NCBI GenBank assembly: GCA_037043455.1
Contig: JAWPHD010002639.1
Span: 62,001-126,000 of the forward strand
DNA from: Cyrtodaria siliqua
Taxonomy: Eukaryota; Mollusca; Bivalvia; Adapedonta; Hiatellidae
Direction of reading: 5' to 3'
DNA: 64,000 nucleotides
The translations under genes were made by a program, and so were the position numbers. The notes beneath the pieces were generated by a model. That model did not search any database, had not been told where the DNA came from, and saw only the letters and a list, made by a program, of their open reading frames with translations. Positions 1 through 11,636 of this stretch are shown piece after piece; positions within the stretch are counted from its first letter, which is position 1; each line of letters begins with the position of its first letter.

Positions 1-1302
1 CTAAGATAAGAATTAGAAAAATTGTCAGGTTTCCTGATTATAATGTAAGATATTTTAACTGTATTTGTTTTGTATGTAAATAAAAGTCTATATGGTGTTG
101 AAACCATCCTGCATTGTTGACCACCAAGAAGCTTAAAATGTATTTGATTTTTTTCCATGAATTAATTCAAAGCTTGAACATCATTTTTGTAATGCTGATG
201 ACTCTTTTAATAAAACAGAAACAAATAAACAGTTTCTTATTTAAATAATGTCCTCAGCATTTTCTTATGTGCCAGTCAATAGCTAGCTAACATAGAAAGG
301 TATATTTTTGTTAAAATTCGGGTTAGGTCAATTGCCGAAACCTTCAAAATAACTTTTGATATAAATAGAAAAACAGTACATGTAAGACTGTATGTATATG
401 CCAGGGAATTTGTTTTGGCGTGTAAACCAAAATATTGTTCAGGATGATGATTGCTTTTTTAGGTTCCTGACAGAGACTCGAAGTCAGCAGGCTGTCTGTT
501 ACAAAAAGACTGAAGAACGATTTTTCCACCAACATGACCAATGTGACCCAGGAATATCAGTTGCTTGTAGAAATTGACGGGGATCACCAGAATCATATTG
601 AGGGAGAGGTAAAGATTTTTCAGTAAGACATACATGCTGAATATATATAGTTAATAAAAAATCTGTTTTGATAAGATACTCGTACAACCTGTAATGCATG
701 TTTAGCCTCCAACTTATTTATAGCGGGGTCGAGAAGGGTAGCCTATAATAAATAAAGCTCCATTGAGAGGAAGAATTCATCCAACTAAGAAATAAAGAAT
801 ATTGATCTTGTAGGGATAATAACGCATAATGAGATGATAGTTGTCATCACATTGGTTATAACAGGAAGTCCCCAGATTTAGTATTCTAGTTCATCTGTGA
901 CGGCAAAATTGCTGAGAATTTGCTTGCGTTTTATAAACTTCACCCTTGTTTTCTGTAACGGCCAAATCCACTCCCCCTACTTTTCAACTATTACAAGTTT
1001 ATGGATCAGTTTACTCAACAAATAAAATCTACTGTTTTAACCAACTACATTAGACAACCAGCTTAACCCATAAACTGCAATCTACGACTGCTGGATGTTT
1101 ACATGATGTTATGATGACCGATATTTTTACTGCATGCGAGATTGATGATTGAAAGTTGTTTTTACATGATGTTCAGCTGTAAAAACACAATGAATGCAGC
1201 TAGAATAAGTATATATCACCATTGCAAACCATTCATTGATTCCAATTAACAAACTCCATTGTTTGACTGAAATTAAACTGATTTTATTGCCCCTGTTCTG
1301 TA
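1..1302. other. Unique AT-rich DNA, no gene seen
   Basis: I see no supported gene. Short open frames (392-577 on plus, 344-541 and 499-699 on minus) have no recognisable composition or motif and overlap one another. AATAAA-type hexamers lie near 79 and 210, so this could be the 3' end of a transcript entering from the left; that is inference only. Confidence 0.5.
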
Positions 1303-4300
1303 GTCCCTACTGCCTTACTAGTGCCCATGGACTTTGGTGGCTACTACCTTCCTAGTGCCATGCACTTTGGTGCCTACTACCATAGTAGTGCCCATGTACT
1401 TTGGTGCCTACTACCTTACTAATGCCATGTACCTTGGTGGCTACTACCTTACTAGTGCCCATGTACTTTGGTGCCTAATACCTTACTAGTGCCCATGTAC
1501 TTTGGTGCCTACTACCTTAGTAGTGCCCATGTCTTTGGTGCCTATTACCTTATTAGTGTGAATACCTTCCTAGTGCCCATATACTTAGGTGGTGGCTGCT
1601 ACCTTACTAGTGCCTATTGACTTTGGTGGCTACTACCTTCTTAGTGTGCATGTACTTTGATGGCTACTACCTTACTAGTGCCTATGTTCTTTGGTGGCTA
1701 CAACCTTCCCAGTGCTCATGTACTTTTGTGGATACTACCTTACTAGTGCCCATGTAATTTGGTGGTGGCTGCTACCTTACTAGTGCCCATTGATTTTGGT
1801 GGCTACTACCTTCTTAGTGTGCATGTTCTTTGGTGGCTACAACCTTCCTAGTGCCCATGTACTTTGGTGGCTACTACCTTACTAGTGCCCATGTAATTTG
1901 GTGGCTACTACCTTACTAGTGCCCATATACTTTGATGGCTACTACCTTACTAGTGCCTAGGTACTATCACTGGCCTTCCTAGTGCCCATGCACTTTGATG
2001 GATACTACCTTCCTAGTGCCCATGTACTTTGGTGGCTACTACCTTCTTAGTGCCCATGTACTTTGGTGGTGGCTGCTACCTTACTAGTGCCCATTGATTT
2101 TGGTGGCTACTACCTTCTTAGTGTGCATGTTCTTTGGTGGCTACAACCTTCCTAGTGCCCATGTACTTTGGTGGCTACTACCTTACTAGTGCCCATGTAA
2201 TTTGGTGGCTACTACCTTACTAGTGCCCATATACTTTGGTGGCTACTACCTTACTAGTGCCCATATACTTTGGTAGCTACTACCTTACTAGTGCCTAGGT
2301 ACTATCGCTGGCCTTCCTAGTGCCCATGCACTTTGATGGATACTACCTTCCTAGTGCCCATGTACTTTGGTGGCTACTACCTTCTTAGTGCCCATGTACT
2401 TTGGTGGCTACTACCTTACTAGTGCCCATGTACTTTGGTGACTACTACCTTACTAGTACCAATCTGCTATGGTGGCTATTACCTAATTAGTGCCCATGGA
2501 CTTTGGCGGCTACTACCTTCCTAGTGCCCATGGACTTTGGTGCCCACTCAGTACTAGTGCCAATGTACTTTGGTGGCTACTACCTTACTAGTACCAATGC
2601 ACTTTGGTGGCTACTACCTTACTAGTGCCAATCTACTTTGGTGGCTACTACCGTCCTAGTGCCCATGTACTTTGTTGGCTACTACCTTCATAGTGTCCAC
2701 ATACTTTGGTGGCTACTACCTTACTAGTGGCAATGTACTTTGGTGGCTACTACCTTATTAGTGTCAATCTACTATGGTGGCTACTACCTTACTTGTGCCA
2801 ATGGACTTTGGTGGCAACTACCTTACTAGTGCCCATTGATGTTGGTGGCTACTACCTTACTAGTGCCAATGTACTTTGGTGGCTACTACCTTACTAGTGA
2901 CGATGTACTTTGGTGGCTACTACCTTCCTAGTGCCCATGGACTTTGGTGACTGCCACCTTACTAGTGCCCATGTTCTTGGGTGGCTACTGCCTTACTAGT
3001 GCCCATGTACTTTGGTGGCTACAACCTTCCTAGTGCCCATGTACTTTGGTGGCTACTATCTTACTAGTGCCATGCACTTTGTTGGCTACTACCTTACTAG
3101 TACCAATGCACTTTGGTGGCTAATACCTTACTAGTGCCCATGTACTTTGGTGGCTACTACCTTCCTAGTGCCCATGTACATTGGTGGCTACTGCCTTATT
3201 AGTGTCCTATGGTGGCTACTACCTTACTAGTGCCCATGGACTTTGGTGGCAACTACCTTACTAGTGCCCATTGATGTTGGTGGCTACTACCTTACTAGTG
3301 CCAATTTACTTTGGTGGCTACTACCTTACTAGTGCCAATCTATTTTGGTGGCTACTACCTTACTAGTGCCAATCTATTTTGGTGGCTACTGCCGTCCTAG
3401 TGCCATGCACTTTGTTGGCTACTACCTTACTAGTACCAATGCACTTTGGTGGCTAATACCTTACTAGTGCCCATGTACTTTGGTGGCTACTACCTTCCTA
3501 GTGCCTATGTACATTGGTGGCTACTACCTTACTAGTGCCAATGTAATTTGGTGTCTACTACCTTACTAGTGCCCATATACTTTGGTGGCTTCTACCTTAC
3601 TAGTGTCCAGGTACTTTGCTAGCCTTCCTAGTGTCCATGTACTTTGTTGCATACTACCTTCCCAGTGCCCATGTACTTTGGTGCCCACTCAGTACTAGTG
3701 CCAATGTACTTTGGTGGCTACTACCTTACTAGTACCAATGCACTTTGGTGGCTACTACCTTACTAGTGCCCGTATACTTTGGTGGCTACTACCTTACTAG
3801 TGCCAATCTACTTTTGTGGCTAGTATCTTACTAGTGCCTATGGACTTTGGTGGCTACTACCTTACTACTGCCCATGGACTTTGGTGGCTACTACCTTACT
3901 ACTGCCCATGGACTTTGGTGGCTACTTTCTTAATAGTGCCCATGGATTTTGGTGGCTACTACCTTACTAGTGCCCATATACTTTGATGGCTACTACCTTC
4001 CTAGTGCCCATGCACTTTGTTGGCTACTGCCATCCTAGTGCCCATGTACTTCGGTGGCTACCACCTTCCTTGTGCCCATGTACTTTTTTGGCTACTACCT
4101 TCCTTGTGCCCATGTACTTCGGTGGCTACTACCTTCCTAGTGCCCATGTACTTTGGTGGCTACTACCTTCCTAATGCCCATGTACTTTGATGGCTACCGC
4201 CTTACTAATGCCCATGTACTTCGGTGGCTACTACCTTCCTAATGCCATGTACGTTGATGGCTACTGCCTTACTAATGCCCATGTACTTTGGTGGCTACTA

Positions 4301-5207
4301 CCTTGCTAGTGCCAATCTACTTTGATGGCTACTAACTTACTGTTGCCCATATACTTTTGTGTCTACTACCTTACTACTGCCCATGGACTTTGGTGGCTAC
4401 TTCCTTACTAGTGCCCATGGATTTTTATAGCTACTACCTTACTGGTGCCCATATACTTGAATGGCTACTGCCTTACTAGTGCCCATCTATTTTGATGGCT
4501 ACTACCTTCCTAGTGCCCATGTACTTTGATGGCTACTACCGTATAAGTGCCCATGTACTGTGCTCGCTACTGCCATCCTAGTGCCAATGTACTTTGGTGG
4601 CTACTACCTTACTAGTGCCCATGTACTTTGGTTGCTACTACCTTCCTAGTGCCCATGTACTTTGGTGGCTACTACGTTACTATTGCCTATGTACTTTGGT
4701 AGCTACTGCCGTCCTAGTGCCCATGTACTTTGTTGACAACGACCTTTCTAGTGCCCATGTGCTTTGGTGGCTACTTCATTCCTAGTGCCAATGTACTTTG
4801 GTGGCTACTACCTTTCTATTGGCAATATACTTTGGTGGCTACTACCTTAATAGTGCCATGTATGTTGGTGGCTACTACCATTTTAGTCAGTAGAGTGATG
4901 CAGGTTGTCTTGTTGGTATAAGTTCTGCTCAGTGTTATTTACCCATGTACTTTGGTTGCTACTACCTTCCTAGTGCCCATGTACTTTGGTGGCTACTACG
5001 TTACTAGTGCCTATGTACTTTGGTAGCTACTACCATCCTAGTGCCCATGTACTTTGTTGACAACGACCTTTCTAGTGCCCATGTGCTTTGGTGGCTACTT
5101 CATTCCTAGTGCCAATGTACTTTGGCGGCTACTACCTTTCTATTGGCAATATACTTTGGTGGCTACTACCTTAATAGTGCCATGTATGTTGGTGGCTACT
5201 ACCATTT
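1303..5207 (+). repeat. 34-bp minisatellite array, forward orientation
   Basis: The unit is 34 bp, about 115 copies. Its consensus reads ctactaccttactagtgcc followed by catgtactttggtgg. Units differ by scattered substitutions (tactag/tcctag, gtacttt/ggacttt) and some are shortened. Most units contain an actagt or near-actagt hexamer and a ggtgg...ccacc type dyad. Because 34 is one more than a multiple of three, a single reading frame passes through all three phases in 102 bp, which produces the recurring 63-residue open frames of VATTLLVPMYFGGYYLPSAH type. These are repeat by-products, not genes. The same repeat, inverted, fills 12048-23093. Confidence 0.97.
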
Positions 5208-5268
5208 TAGTCAGTAGAGTGATGCAGGTTGTCTTGTTGGTATAAGTTCTGCTCAGTGTTATTTACCC
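4621..5268 (+). repeat. 324-bp tandem duplication across the array edge
   Basis: Bases 4621-4944 and 4945-5268 are near-identical direct copies offset by exactly 324 bp. Each holds degenerate 34-bp units followed by ~70 bp of non-array sequence (agtcagtagagtgatgcagg through gttattaccc-like end). The junction joins ...atttaccc to atgtactttgg. 324 is not a multiple of 34, so this is not slippage by whole units. Copies differ at only a few positions (for example actattgcc versus actagtgcc), which suggests a recent event. Confidence 0.95.
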
Positions 5269-5410
5269 GATTTAGTGAACACAATTTAGTTGCACTGCGA
5301 CTTTCATCAAAATATGTGTCGCGTTTTGTTTAGGGTACAGGTTCAGAATCTCACCTGTTATTGATGTGATGATAACCAAACTGCGTGTGTATGTTCCTTT
5401 TATCGACCTA

Positions 5411-5669
5411 GCCTTGAATTCACCAACCATTCTTGAGAATATTCTTAGACTTAAGCTCATGTATGCAAATTTCAATCACAAATATTTCTATAAGTTTAAA
5501 GGATAAACGTTTATGACAAGCTGCTATGAATAAATATGATAAATACTAATAGATAGCAACTTCATACGATTGTTTATTTTTGAAGGTCTTGGAAATATTT
5601 GCGAACGACTTTTCAGTACTTGAGCTCAAGTCTAAGAATAGTTTGAAGAATGGTTGGTGAATTCCAGGC
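5411..5669. mobile_element. 259-bp inverted-repeat (foldback/MITE-like) element
   Basis: The arm at 5411-5460 (gccttgaattcaccaaccat, then tcttgagaatattcttag) is repeated inverted at 5620-5669. The match extends over about 50 bp with a few mismatches, with ~160 bp between the arms. No transposase frame is present. I read it as a small non-autonomous DNA transposon or foldback element. The flanking duplication is unclear, so the superfamily is unassigned. The short minus-strand frame at 5272-5475 overlaps an arm and is not supported. Confidence 0.6.
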
Positions 5670-6075
5670 CTGCCTGAAATTGTAAACCAACTTTTGAATG
5701 GCCTGGCTGGGACCTACTTTGATCGAAATGTGGTTCATGTCATGCTATTGATACAACCTCATTATCTCACTTCGATACATTAACCAAACTGGATCAGTTT
5801 ACACTTCATTTTGACCTGTGTAGCATTGACATGTGGACTGTGGCTATCTACTTACTTTCAATTTTTGAGCATGCTTTCCTTTTCAAAGCTCTTGTTATTT
5901 CTTACACTATATTAGCTAGGCTATTTCAATTACTTTAGAATGTATGTTAGATAAATATGTTAATGTGTTACAAAGAGCAGTAAGTTGCATTCATTTATTT
6001 TAGTTGTCAGGATTTTGACAAAGGATTGAAAAGGTTTACATAAAGTGTTAACACGTTTTCTTCTTATTTTCAAAG

Positions 6076-6305
6076 GTTTACGGCCAAAATCATTTTGGAT
6101 GAAACATAAGGAGCGCTTTCGTTCCTTTGATATAGTGGCTTGCAGATCTTGTGGTGAACTATTCAAAGAGGAGGACTGCATGTTTGTGGGTGGCCATGGA
6201 AGAAGAGGAGAATTCTCTGCCTCGTACAGCATGCTAAGTCACCCAGGGTACTGCAGTCAGTTAGGTGAAATGTTGGACCAGCCTCCATCACAGGATGAAA
6301 ATTAA
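6076..6305 (+). CDS. Possible 3'-terminal exon, unknown protein
   Basis: A pyrimidine-rich stretch ending in ttcttattttcaaag precedes base 6076 and looks like a splice acceptor. The frame then runs ~75 codons to TAA at 6303-6305. It encodes a mixed, protein-like sequence with a CxxC pair (ACRSCGELFKEEDC), a GGHGRRGEF stretch and an acidic C-terminus ending PPSQDEN. A poly(A) signal lies ~340 bp downstream. An upstream ATG at 6045 exists but lies before the acceptor. I do not recognise the family and saw no matching upstream exon between the arrays. It could equally be a chance frame or an exon relic. Confidence 0.3.
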
Positions 6306-6646
6306 GTGGAAAATTGGTTGTTGGAACAACCCTCTACCCTCTTAAGATTGAAATGGAACTCGATCGCACCTCCAATGCGACAAGCCAAACATATCAAAGA
6401 ATTTAAAAAGAAATATTATTCCTATCTTTTAGGTAATACTAGTTAATTTTAATTTGCTTGCATTTGGTTAAGTACTTTAAAATAACTTTAAAAGATTTAT
6501 ATATAGGGACTTTTGATTTTACAACAGTAAACTCTTCAGAATTGTATACTATTGTATGTATATAACCATGTGTGTGTGTTACATGTTTCTTCATTTGATG
6601 GCCTCAAGGGAGAACAATTTGTAAATTGATTGAGTTACCATCATTA

Positions 6647-6652
6647 AATAAA
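6647..6652 (+). promoter_or_regulatory. AATAAA poly(A) signal candidate
   Basis: AATAAA occurs in catcattaaataaagcattt, downstream of the possible terminal exon and just before a (TTA)n run. The placement fits a 3' UTR end for that exon. It depends on the exon being real. Confidence 0.35.
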
Positions 6653-6655
6653 GCA

Positions 6656-6684
6656 TTTATTATTATTATTATTATTATTATTAT
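6656..6684. repeat. (TTA)n microsatellite
   Basis: About nine uninterrupted TTA/ATT triplets directly follow the poly(A)-signal-like hexamer. Confidence 0.9.
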
Positions 6685-6879
6685 AAATCATATTGGTTAT
6701 TAAAGGGAATGTAGACACATGGTAGACTCAAAGGTCAAACATTTTCAGATCAAAGGTCACATGAGTCAAATGGGTTGAAGTCCTAACTTTGAAAGTACTA
6801 AAGGGCTTTGCAATGCCTGTGTAGGTAACACTTATATGGAAAGGAAGCTTGTGATCGTATTTGTGGTCACTGGAATTTT

Positions 6880-7125
6880 TCTAGTCATATTCTGATTTGT
6901 ATCAATGTGTGAGGCATTTGTCTCTCATTTGGTATGTTTTCAATTGCTGATACAAAGTATGTGCTATAATACAGTTGTAAGATTTACAATGCAACATTGT
7001 GTCGAGTCATATTCTGAATTGTATCAATGTGTGAAGCATTTGTCACCTTTTAAGGTTGTTTTCTATTTCTGATACAATGTATGTGCTGTACATTTGTAAG
7101 TTTTTACAATGCAGCATTATGCCCG
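6880..7125 (+). repeat. 122-bp imperfect tandem duplication
   Basis: The segment beginning agtcatattctgatttgtat at 6883 recurs at 7005 (agtcatattctgaattgtat), offset 122 bp, and includes gtatcaatgtgtgaagcatt and the gatacaatgtatgtgct block. A third partial copy of the tcaatgtgtgaagcattt core lies at about 8667-8710, on the far side of the foldback cluster. No gene is seen here. Confidence 0.75.
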
Positions 7126-7242
7126 TTGTTCAGGATGCTTGTTTCAGCTAAAATTTTTGTTGACTTTTCAGACAAAATTCAACTTTAAGCTAAAGGTGTT
7201 GCATATCAATGAAACTGACAGTTTTTAGTGGTAAATAAATAG

Positions 7243-7400
7243 AGTTTAATAACCAATGTTTTTGAGATACGGGAAATATCTCCCGAGGTAGAGAAATGGC
7301 CCCAATATAAGAACTCGTTCTCCGCACTCGTTCTTATATTGGGGCCATTTCTCTACGAGAGAGATATTTTCAGTATCTCAAAAACACTGGTTATCAAACT
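7243..7400. mobile_element. 158-bp foldback hairpin
   Basis: Arms of ~75 bp face each other around a centre near 7320. The left arm starts agtttaataaccaatgtttt and the right arm ends aaaacactggttatcaaact. The inner part, gagaaatggccccaatataa followed by gaac, is nearly perfect. There is no coding capacity. The arm contains gggaaatatctccc, which recurs in the hairpin at 7649-7690, so the two may be parts of one element family. Confidence 0.8.
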
Positions 7401-7648
7401 ATATATTACACAATTTAAAATGATATTTTATTAATATTTCTAATGATTCACGCCTTTTTACACCAGTTTGCACGAGAATGCCAAGACGACGTTACGTCAT
7501 ACAAACAAAACAAGTGGAACCGGAACTCCTCGTTAATTTCCGTAATCGTTATTCACAAGTGGCGGAAACTGACGACGACGTCCGTAAAACAATCGGAACT
7601 TCGTTTGGCGTCCCCGCCACTGACGGAAAAGGCTAAGCAATATTCCTT

Positions 7649-7690
7649 ACTGGGAAATATCTCCCACTGGGCTGGGAGATATTTCCCAGT
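7649..7690. repeat. Perfect 18-bp inverted repeat with 6-base loop
   Basis: actgggaaatatctccca (7649-7666) and its exact reverse complement (7673-7690) flank ctgggc. Together with 7243-7400 this brackets a 250-bp stretch whose 100-residue frame (7443-7745) I regard as fortuitous. Confidence 0.9.
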
Positions 7691-8009
7691 TGAGCAAACG
7701 AGTAGATATAGCTTTTTCTATTCCCAGTATTTCCTATACAAATGACAGACAAATATGTAATATAAGTAACTTACTTTTCAAAATCAGTTGACAAATGAAA
7801 TATTCACTTGCAAAAGGCGCTTTCAATGCACAATTCTGCTGCATCAAAAATTAGATTTTTTTTATTTTTCAAGCATTTTTATCCAAAAATGTGTTGTTCA
7901 AATGTAAACTAAGACAGAACGTTTTATAGCAAACCATAAAGGCTAAATGAAGTTATTTGAGATTTCTTAATTTTCTGCTGTCCCAAGTTCTAATGGTATA
8001 TGTACTTAG

Positions 8010-8153
8010 AGGTTAATATACGGGCGTGGTGTGCCTTTTGTCGATAATGGCACACCTAGTGCCGTAATGGCGCGAGGGCTTTAGCCCGAGGGCCATTGCG
8101 GCACTAGGTGTGCCATTATCGACAAAAGGCACACCACGCCCGTATATTGACCT
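8010..8153. mobile_element. 144-bp near-perfect palindrome
   Basis: The left arm begins aggttaatatacgggcgtgg and continues gtgccttttgtcgataatgg. The right arm mirrors it to 8153. A gcgagggctttagcccgagg centre separates arms of about 62 bp. It has no coding capacity. The gtgtgccattat motif recurs in the adjoining element at 8156-8598, suggesting the two are parts or relatives of one foldback family. Confidence 0.8.
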
Positions 8154-8155
8154 TT

Positions 8156-8598
8156 TTATTACATACGTTACTATAAAATGGAGAAAAAGAAAAAAGAAAG
8201 AAAAAGAACAGGATCATTTGATGACGTCTTTGTGTTTCTTGATGACGTCAACGTATTTTGTATTTGTATTTTTCATTCTGTTTACGAAGTCGTATGTGTC
8301 CTCTTCTTGCCTTTGTTTACTTATCATTCCGTCTATATGAAGTAAACTATCTGCAAGCATTTTTAATGTCCGCTCCGCAGCCATTTTAACGCTCCACTCG
8401 AGTCTTTGTGTTTTTTGATGACGTCAACGTCTTCGCGATATGACGTTAACGTCTTCGCGTGCGGAGACTCTGTTACTACTGTGCCAATTTTCCATAATCC
8501 ATAATGGCACAGTGTGCCATTATGGATTTTGAAAAAGGATTGATAATGATTGTTTTTCTATTAAAATCTGTTACTATTTATAGTAACGTATGTAATAA
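8156..8598. mobile_element. 443-bp element with perfect 20-bp terminal inverted repeats
   Basis: ttattacatacgttactata (8156-8175) is the exact reverse complement of 8579-8598. The interior holds another hairpin (ccataatggcac / gtgccattatgg near 8500-8526) and repeated gatgacgtcaacgt motifs, which are CRE-like TGACGTCA-type sites (8222-8228, 8241-8250, 8417-8450). No transposase frame is present. This is a non-autonomous TIR element; superfamily not assigned. Confidence 0.75.
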
Positions 8599-9418
8599 GT
8601 ATTTTTAAAATAGCTGTTATTAATGCTGAAATAACATTTTGCTGAATCAAACGCCCCAAACAATGGTCATATTTGGAATTGTATCAATGTGTGAAGCATT
8701 TTTCATCTTTTGTCAACATCTAGCCAATTGTTCACCACCTACATATACATTTAAGGTTAGCTCAAAAGAAACGGAAGAGAACGTCAGATATCGTGATAAC
8801 CACATCATTAAAACTAAGCTTCCATCATAATTGTATACATGTAATATTACATACCTGATTGGAGATGAGTACATATTAAAATTACGTTATGTCACGTATT
8901 CCCGAATCAGATCTAATCGCACACAGTCGTTATTAATGGGTGTTAAAATGAGTTAAAATCAGTTGAGAAATAAACAATTACAAAGATTACAAACTCCATG
9001 AATGTCTACGTAGACTAATAACTAGAGCAAAGCCGAGGATGGCCCATCATAAATATCTGCACTTCGCTGCCACATAAACATACTAGGCAACCACTGTGTC
9101 AAATGATCAAATATGAACACACTGCTTTAACTGCCAGGATACAATGTAACTATGAGAATACAACGACAGTTCATTAAACATTTTGAAAACTGTAGCCGTA
9201 ATGTGCATTTTATTGAATTCAAACTTTTGAGCTTGACCTCTGGACCCAGGGTTCAGACCCTGTACTTGAAACCTTAGTTGTCATTTAAAAAGCCTTCCCT
9301 GTGGAGGAGTCTGAACATAAATTAGAAGAAAAATACATATTGTATATGTATATCATTCCAAATAGTATGTAAGCAATTGTATTACACATATTGAATACTG
9401 TGGATATAATGTTCATTT
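8599..9418. other. Unique AT-rich DNA
   Basis: Apart from the third copy of the tcaatgtgtgaagcattt repeat near 8680-8710, I see no gene or element. The 63-residue frame at 8639-8830 covers that repeat and is not supported. Confidence 0.5.
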
Positions 9419-9509
9419 CCTCCGAGCACGTTCAAGAAACATAGGAGACAGCTCCAGATAACATACCTAACCAATGTGATTATGAGCCGTTTAACAACAT
9501 TCAATTCAT
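9419..9509 (+). mobile_element. SINE 3'-tail fragment
   Basis: The stretch ccgagcacgttcaagaaaca ... gagccgtttaacaacattca matches, with substitutions and an internal deletion, the tail of the full tRNA-derived SINE at 57679-57997. The tRNA-like head is absent. This is a truncated copy. Confidence 0.75.
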
Positions 9510-9908
9510 ATAATTCTGAGTAGACGAGATACGTTTGGCATCAGATAATTAACTATAGCAGTTTTAAATTAAGTTGGTATTAAAGTAGCTATCCCGCTGG
9601 CAACAGCAACAATTTACAAGATATGTACACCGTTTTTTAAACCTACTGACGACCAGGTATATATATTTAGAGAAACTATATATACACAGTATAAACGGCT
9701 CAACTCGGCTAGACCAAACCCCCAAAACCGAATTAAGAGTTACCAACTCATAATTCATTTTACGCTTATTCAATCATGGGTAGTTTAAGAACCCATGAAT
9801 AAACTCATACTTTTAATGTACATAATTATATGAGCACCTGGCCAGAGTTTTGATCAACGGATTCGTAGTGCAAGTTTGCCGTCAGTTGAAAAGTTAGTTT
9901 CTTTACAT
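9510..9908. other. Unique DNA, nothing recognised
   Basis: No supported frame or repeat. The minus-strand frame 9564-9773 has no protein-like features. Confidence 0.4.
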
Positions 9909-10311
9909 CCCCGTGTGGTTCCGGGGGTCCCGTTTGGTTACGGGGCAAAGAATAGGGCCACTGCAGATCCCGTTGGAGGGGAAGGCAGAAGGGTAGAACC
10001 CCCCATGTTCATTTTATCATTTTTTGTTCATGCTCATTAAAGGTCTTCATCATGACCCCTGCATTGTTTCAGGTGCCATCTCGCTCATATCACTAGAGCA
10101 GTGGCAGAAACAACTAACGTGGCTCCAGCGTAAATGGAGTGTCTACAATAGAATTTGCAGCAACTCTGCAGTTCAAGGTGAGAAGGTTCTAGGCCCGTTC
10201 TCCATATTTTAACTCGATGTAAATGGAGGATGAGCCTGGCATGTACATTCCTGTTAGGCGCCATATAACCTTTCATGTGTTGGTGCGCCTTAAAACCCCA
10301 ATTCAATTCAA
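9909..10311 (+). mobile_element. ~400-bp SINE-like retroelement, copy A
   Basis: It shares ~85-90% identity by eye with 11223-11636 throughout. It starts ccccgtgtggttccgggggt and ends cgccttaaaaccccaattca plus attcaa. The 3' end is a short aattca repeat, as in the tRNA-SINE tail elsewhere in the window, consistent with LINE-driven mobilisation. Flanks show only a weak duplication (ttcttta on both sides). The open frames within (10024-10212, 10085-10306) are not conserved in frame with the other copy, so I treat it as non-coding. No clear Pol III boxes were identified. Confidence 0.7.
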
Positions 10312-11209
10312 ATTCTTTAAAAAATTACAATTAGCAACTGGATTTATTAATCTAGCATACATACTTAAATAAAAGTTTGGTTTTTCATTGTTTGCTGGTT
10401 ATTCCAGAGCCCTATCCAGAGCCCTATATTTAATTTTCATCCCAGGTTATTCTGACAACGGCAAGATATTTGCATTCAAAACGCACTATGTGACATTGAA
10501 AATTCTCTTTTTCTCTCGGTAAACTTCAGCGCAAAAGAATGTATAGAGATGTTTTCCACTCTGATTTAAGTTGAGAACAAGTATGTAGATATATATATAT
10601 ATATTTCCCGTCCGTATATCGAAGTTGCGCCCCTTGTAGCTGTAGTCTCACCAGGTACTTCCTGTCCTGACTAGGGATGTAAATTGATAGATGCTTGTGG
10701 AAAAAAGGCCAGTGACTGATTTTTGTCTTTCTATTTTATACAATTTTGAAGCTTTTAAGACTGCCGACTTACAAAAACTTAAAAGGGGCCAGTCCCTAAA
10801 AAGTTAGTTCTTGTTGTTTTTTTTGCGTCTACAGCCTTTTCAGGCTTTTATTAAAAAGGGCAAGTCCTTAAACGATTTATGTCATTAGCTACGTCTGTGT
10901 TGTATTGCATATTATTGTATAGTGCGGGTTTTTCCTTTCTTGTTATATACCTGTAACAGGCTTCACCACATCACAAGAGTGTGATATCTCCCATAACACA
11001 TTTTATAAATACACTGATATGTTATACCGTATAATGCCACGCTTTGTGACGTTGAAAGCGATAAATCGGTTATGGAATATCCAACTGGGTCTTACAGGCA
11101 TACATCATGAACATATCTTCGCTTACGTCTCAATATATTTCATGATATGTGCTGGTAACATGTCGTTGGACATTCTATAGCTATTATACCGATATGGTAA
11201 TAGGTGCAT
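10312..11209. other. Unique DNA with minor simple repeats
   Basis: A 13-bp direct duplication (ccagagccctat) occurs near 10407-10430 and a short (AT)n run near 10590-10604. No gene seen. Confidence 0.5.
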
Positions 11210-11222
11210 TTAAGGTATTGTG

Positions 11223-11636
11223 GCCCCGTGTGGTTGCCGGGGGCCCCGTTTGGTCACGGGGCAAAGAATACGGCCACTGCAGATCCCTTTGGAGGGGTAG
11301 GCAGAGGGGTAGAATCCCCCCAAATTCATGTTCATTTTATCATTTTTTGTTCATGTTCATTAAAGGTCTTCATCATGATCCCTGCATTGTTTCAGGTGCT
11401 ATCTCGCTCGCATCAAAAGAGCAGTGGCAGAAAAACAATAACGTGGCTCCAGCGTAAATGGAGTTTCTACGATAGAATTTCCAGCAACTCTGCAGTTCAG
11501 GGTGAGAAGGTTCTAGGCCCATTTTCCATATTTTATCTCGATGTACATGGAAGATGAGCTTGGCATGTTCATGCCTTTTAGGCGCCATATAACCTTTTCA
11601 TGTGTTGGTGCGCCTTAAAACCCCAATTCAATTCAA
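11223..11636 (+). mobile_element. SINE-like retroelement, copy B, with 13-bp target duplication
   Basis: The element lies exactly between two copies of ttaaggtattgtg (11210-11222 and 11637-11649). It is the second copy of the family at 9909-10311. It begins gccccgtgtggttgccgggg and ends ccccaattcaattcaa. The perfect 13-bp duplication and aattca-repeat tail indicate target-primed reverse transcription. The longest frames here (102 and 117 residues on plus) overlap each other and are not maintained in copy A. Confidence 0.85.

Noticed and set aside
2706..5245. Repeated 63-residue plus-strand frames (MVATTLLVPMYFGG type)
   Set aside because: They are translations of the 34-bp minisatellite; the same peptides recur wherever the array lacks TAG in tactag, with no start, splice or conservation support.
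7443..7745. 100-residue plus-strand frame between two hairpins
   Set aside because: It runs through a perfect hairpin and has no domain signature; most likely fortuitous.
11149..11588. 102- and 117-residue frames in the SINE-like copy
   Set aside because: They overlap in different frames and strands and are broken in the sister copy at 9909-10311.
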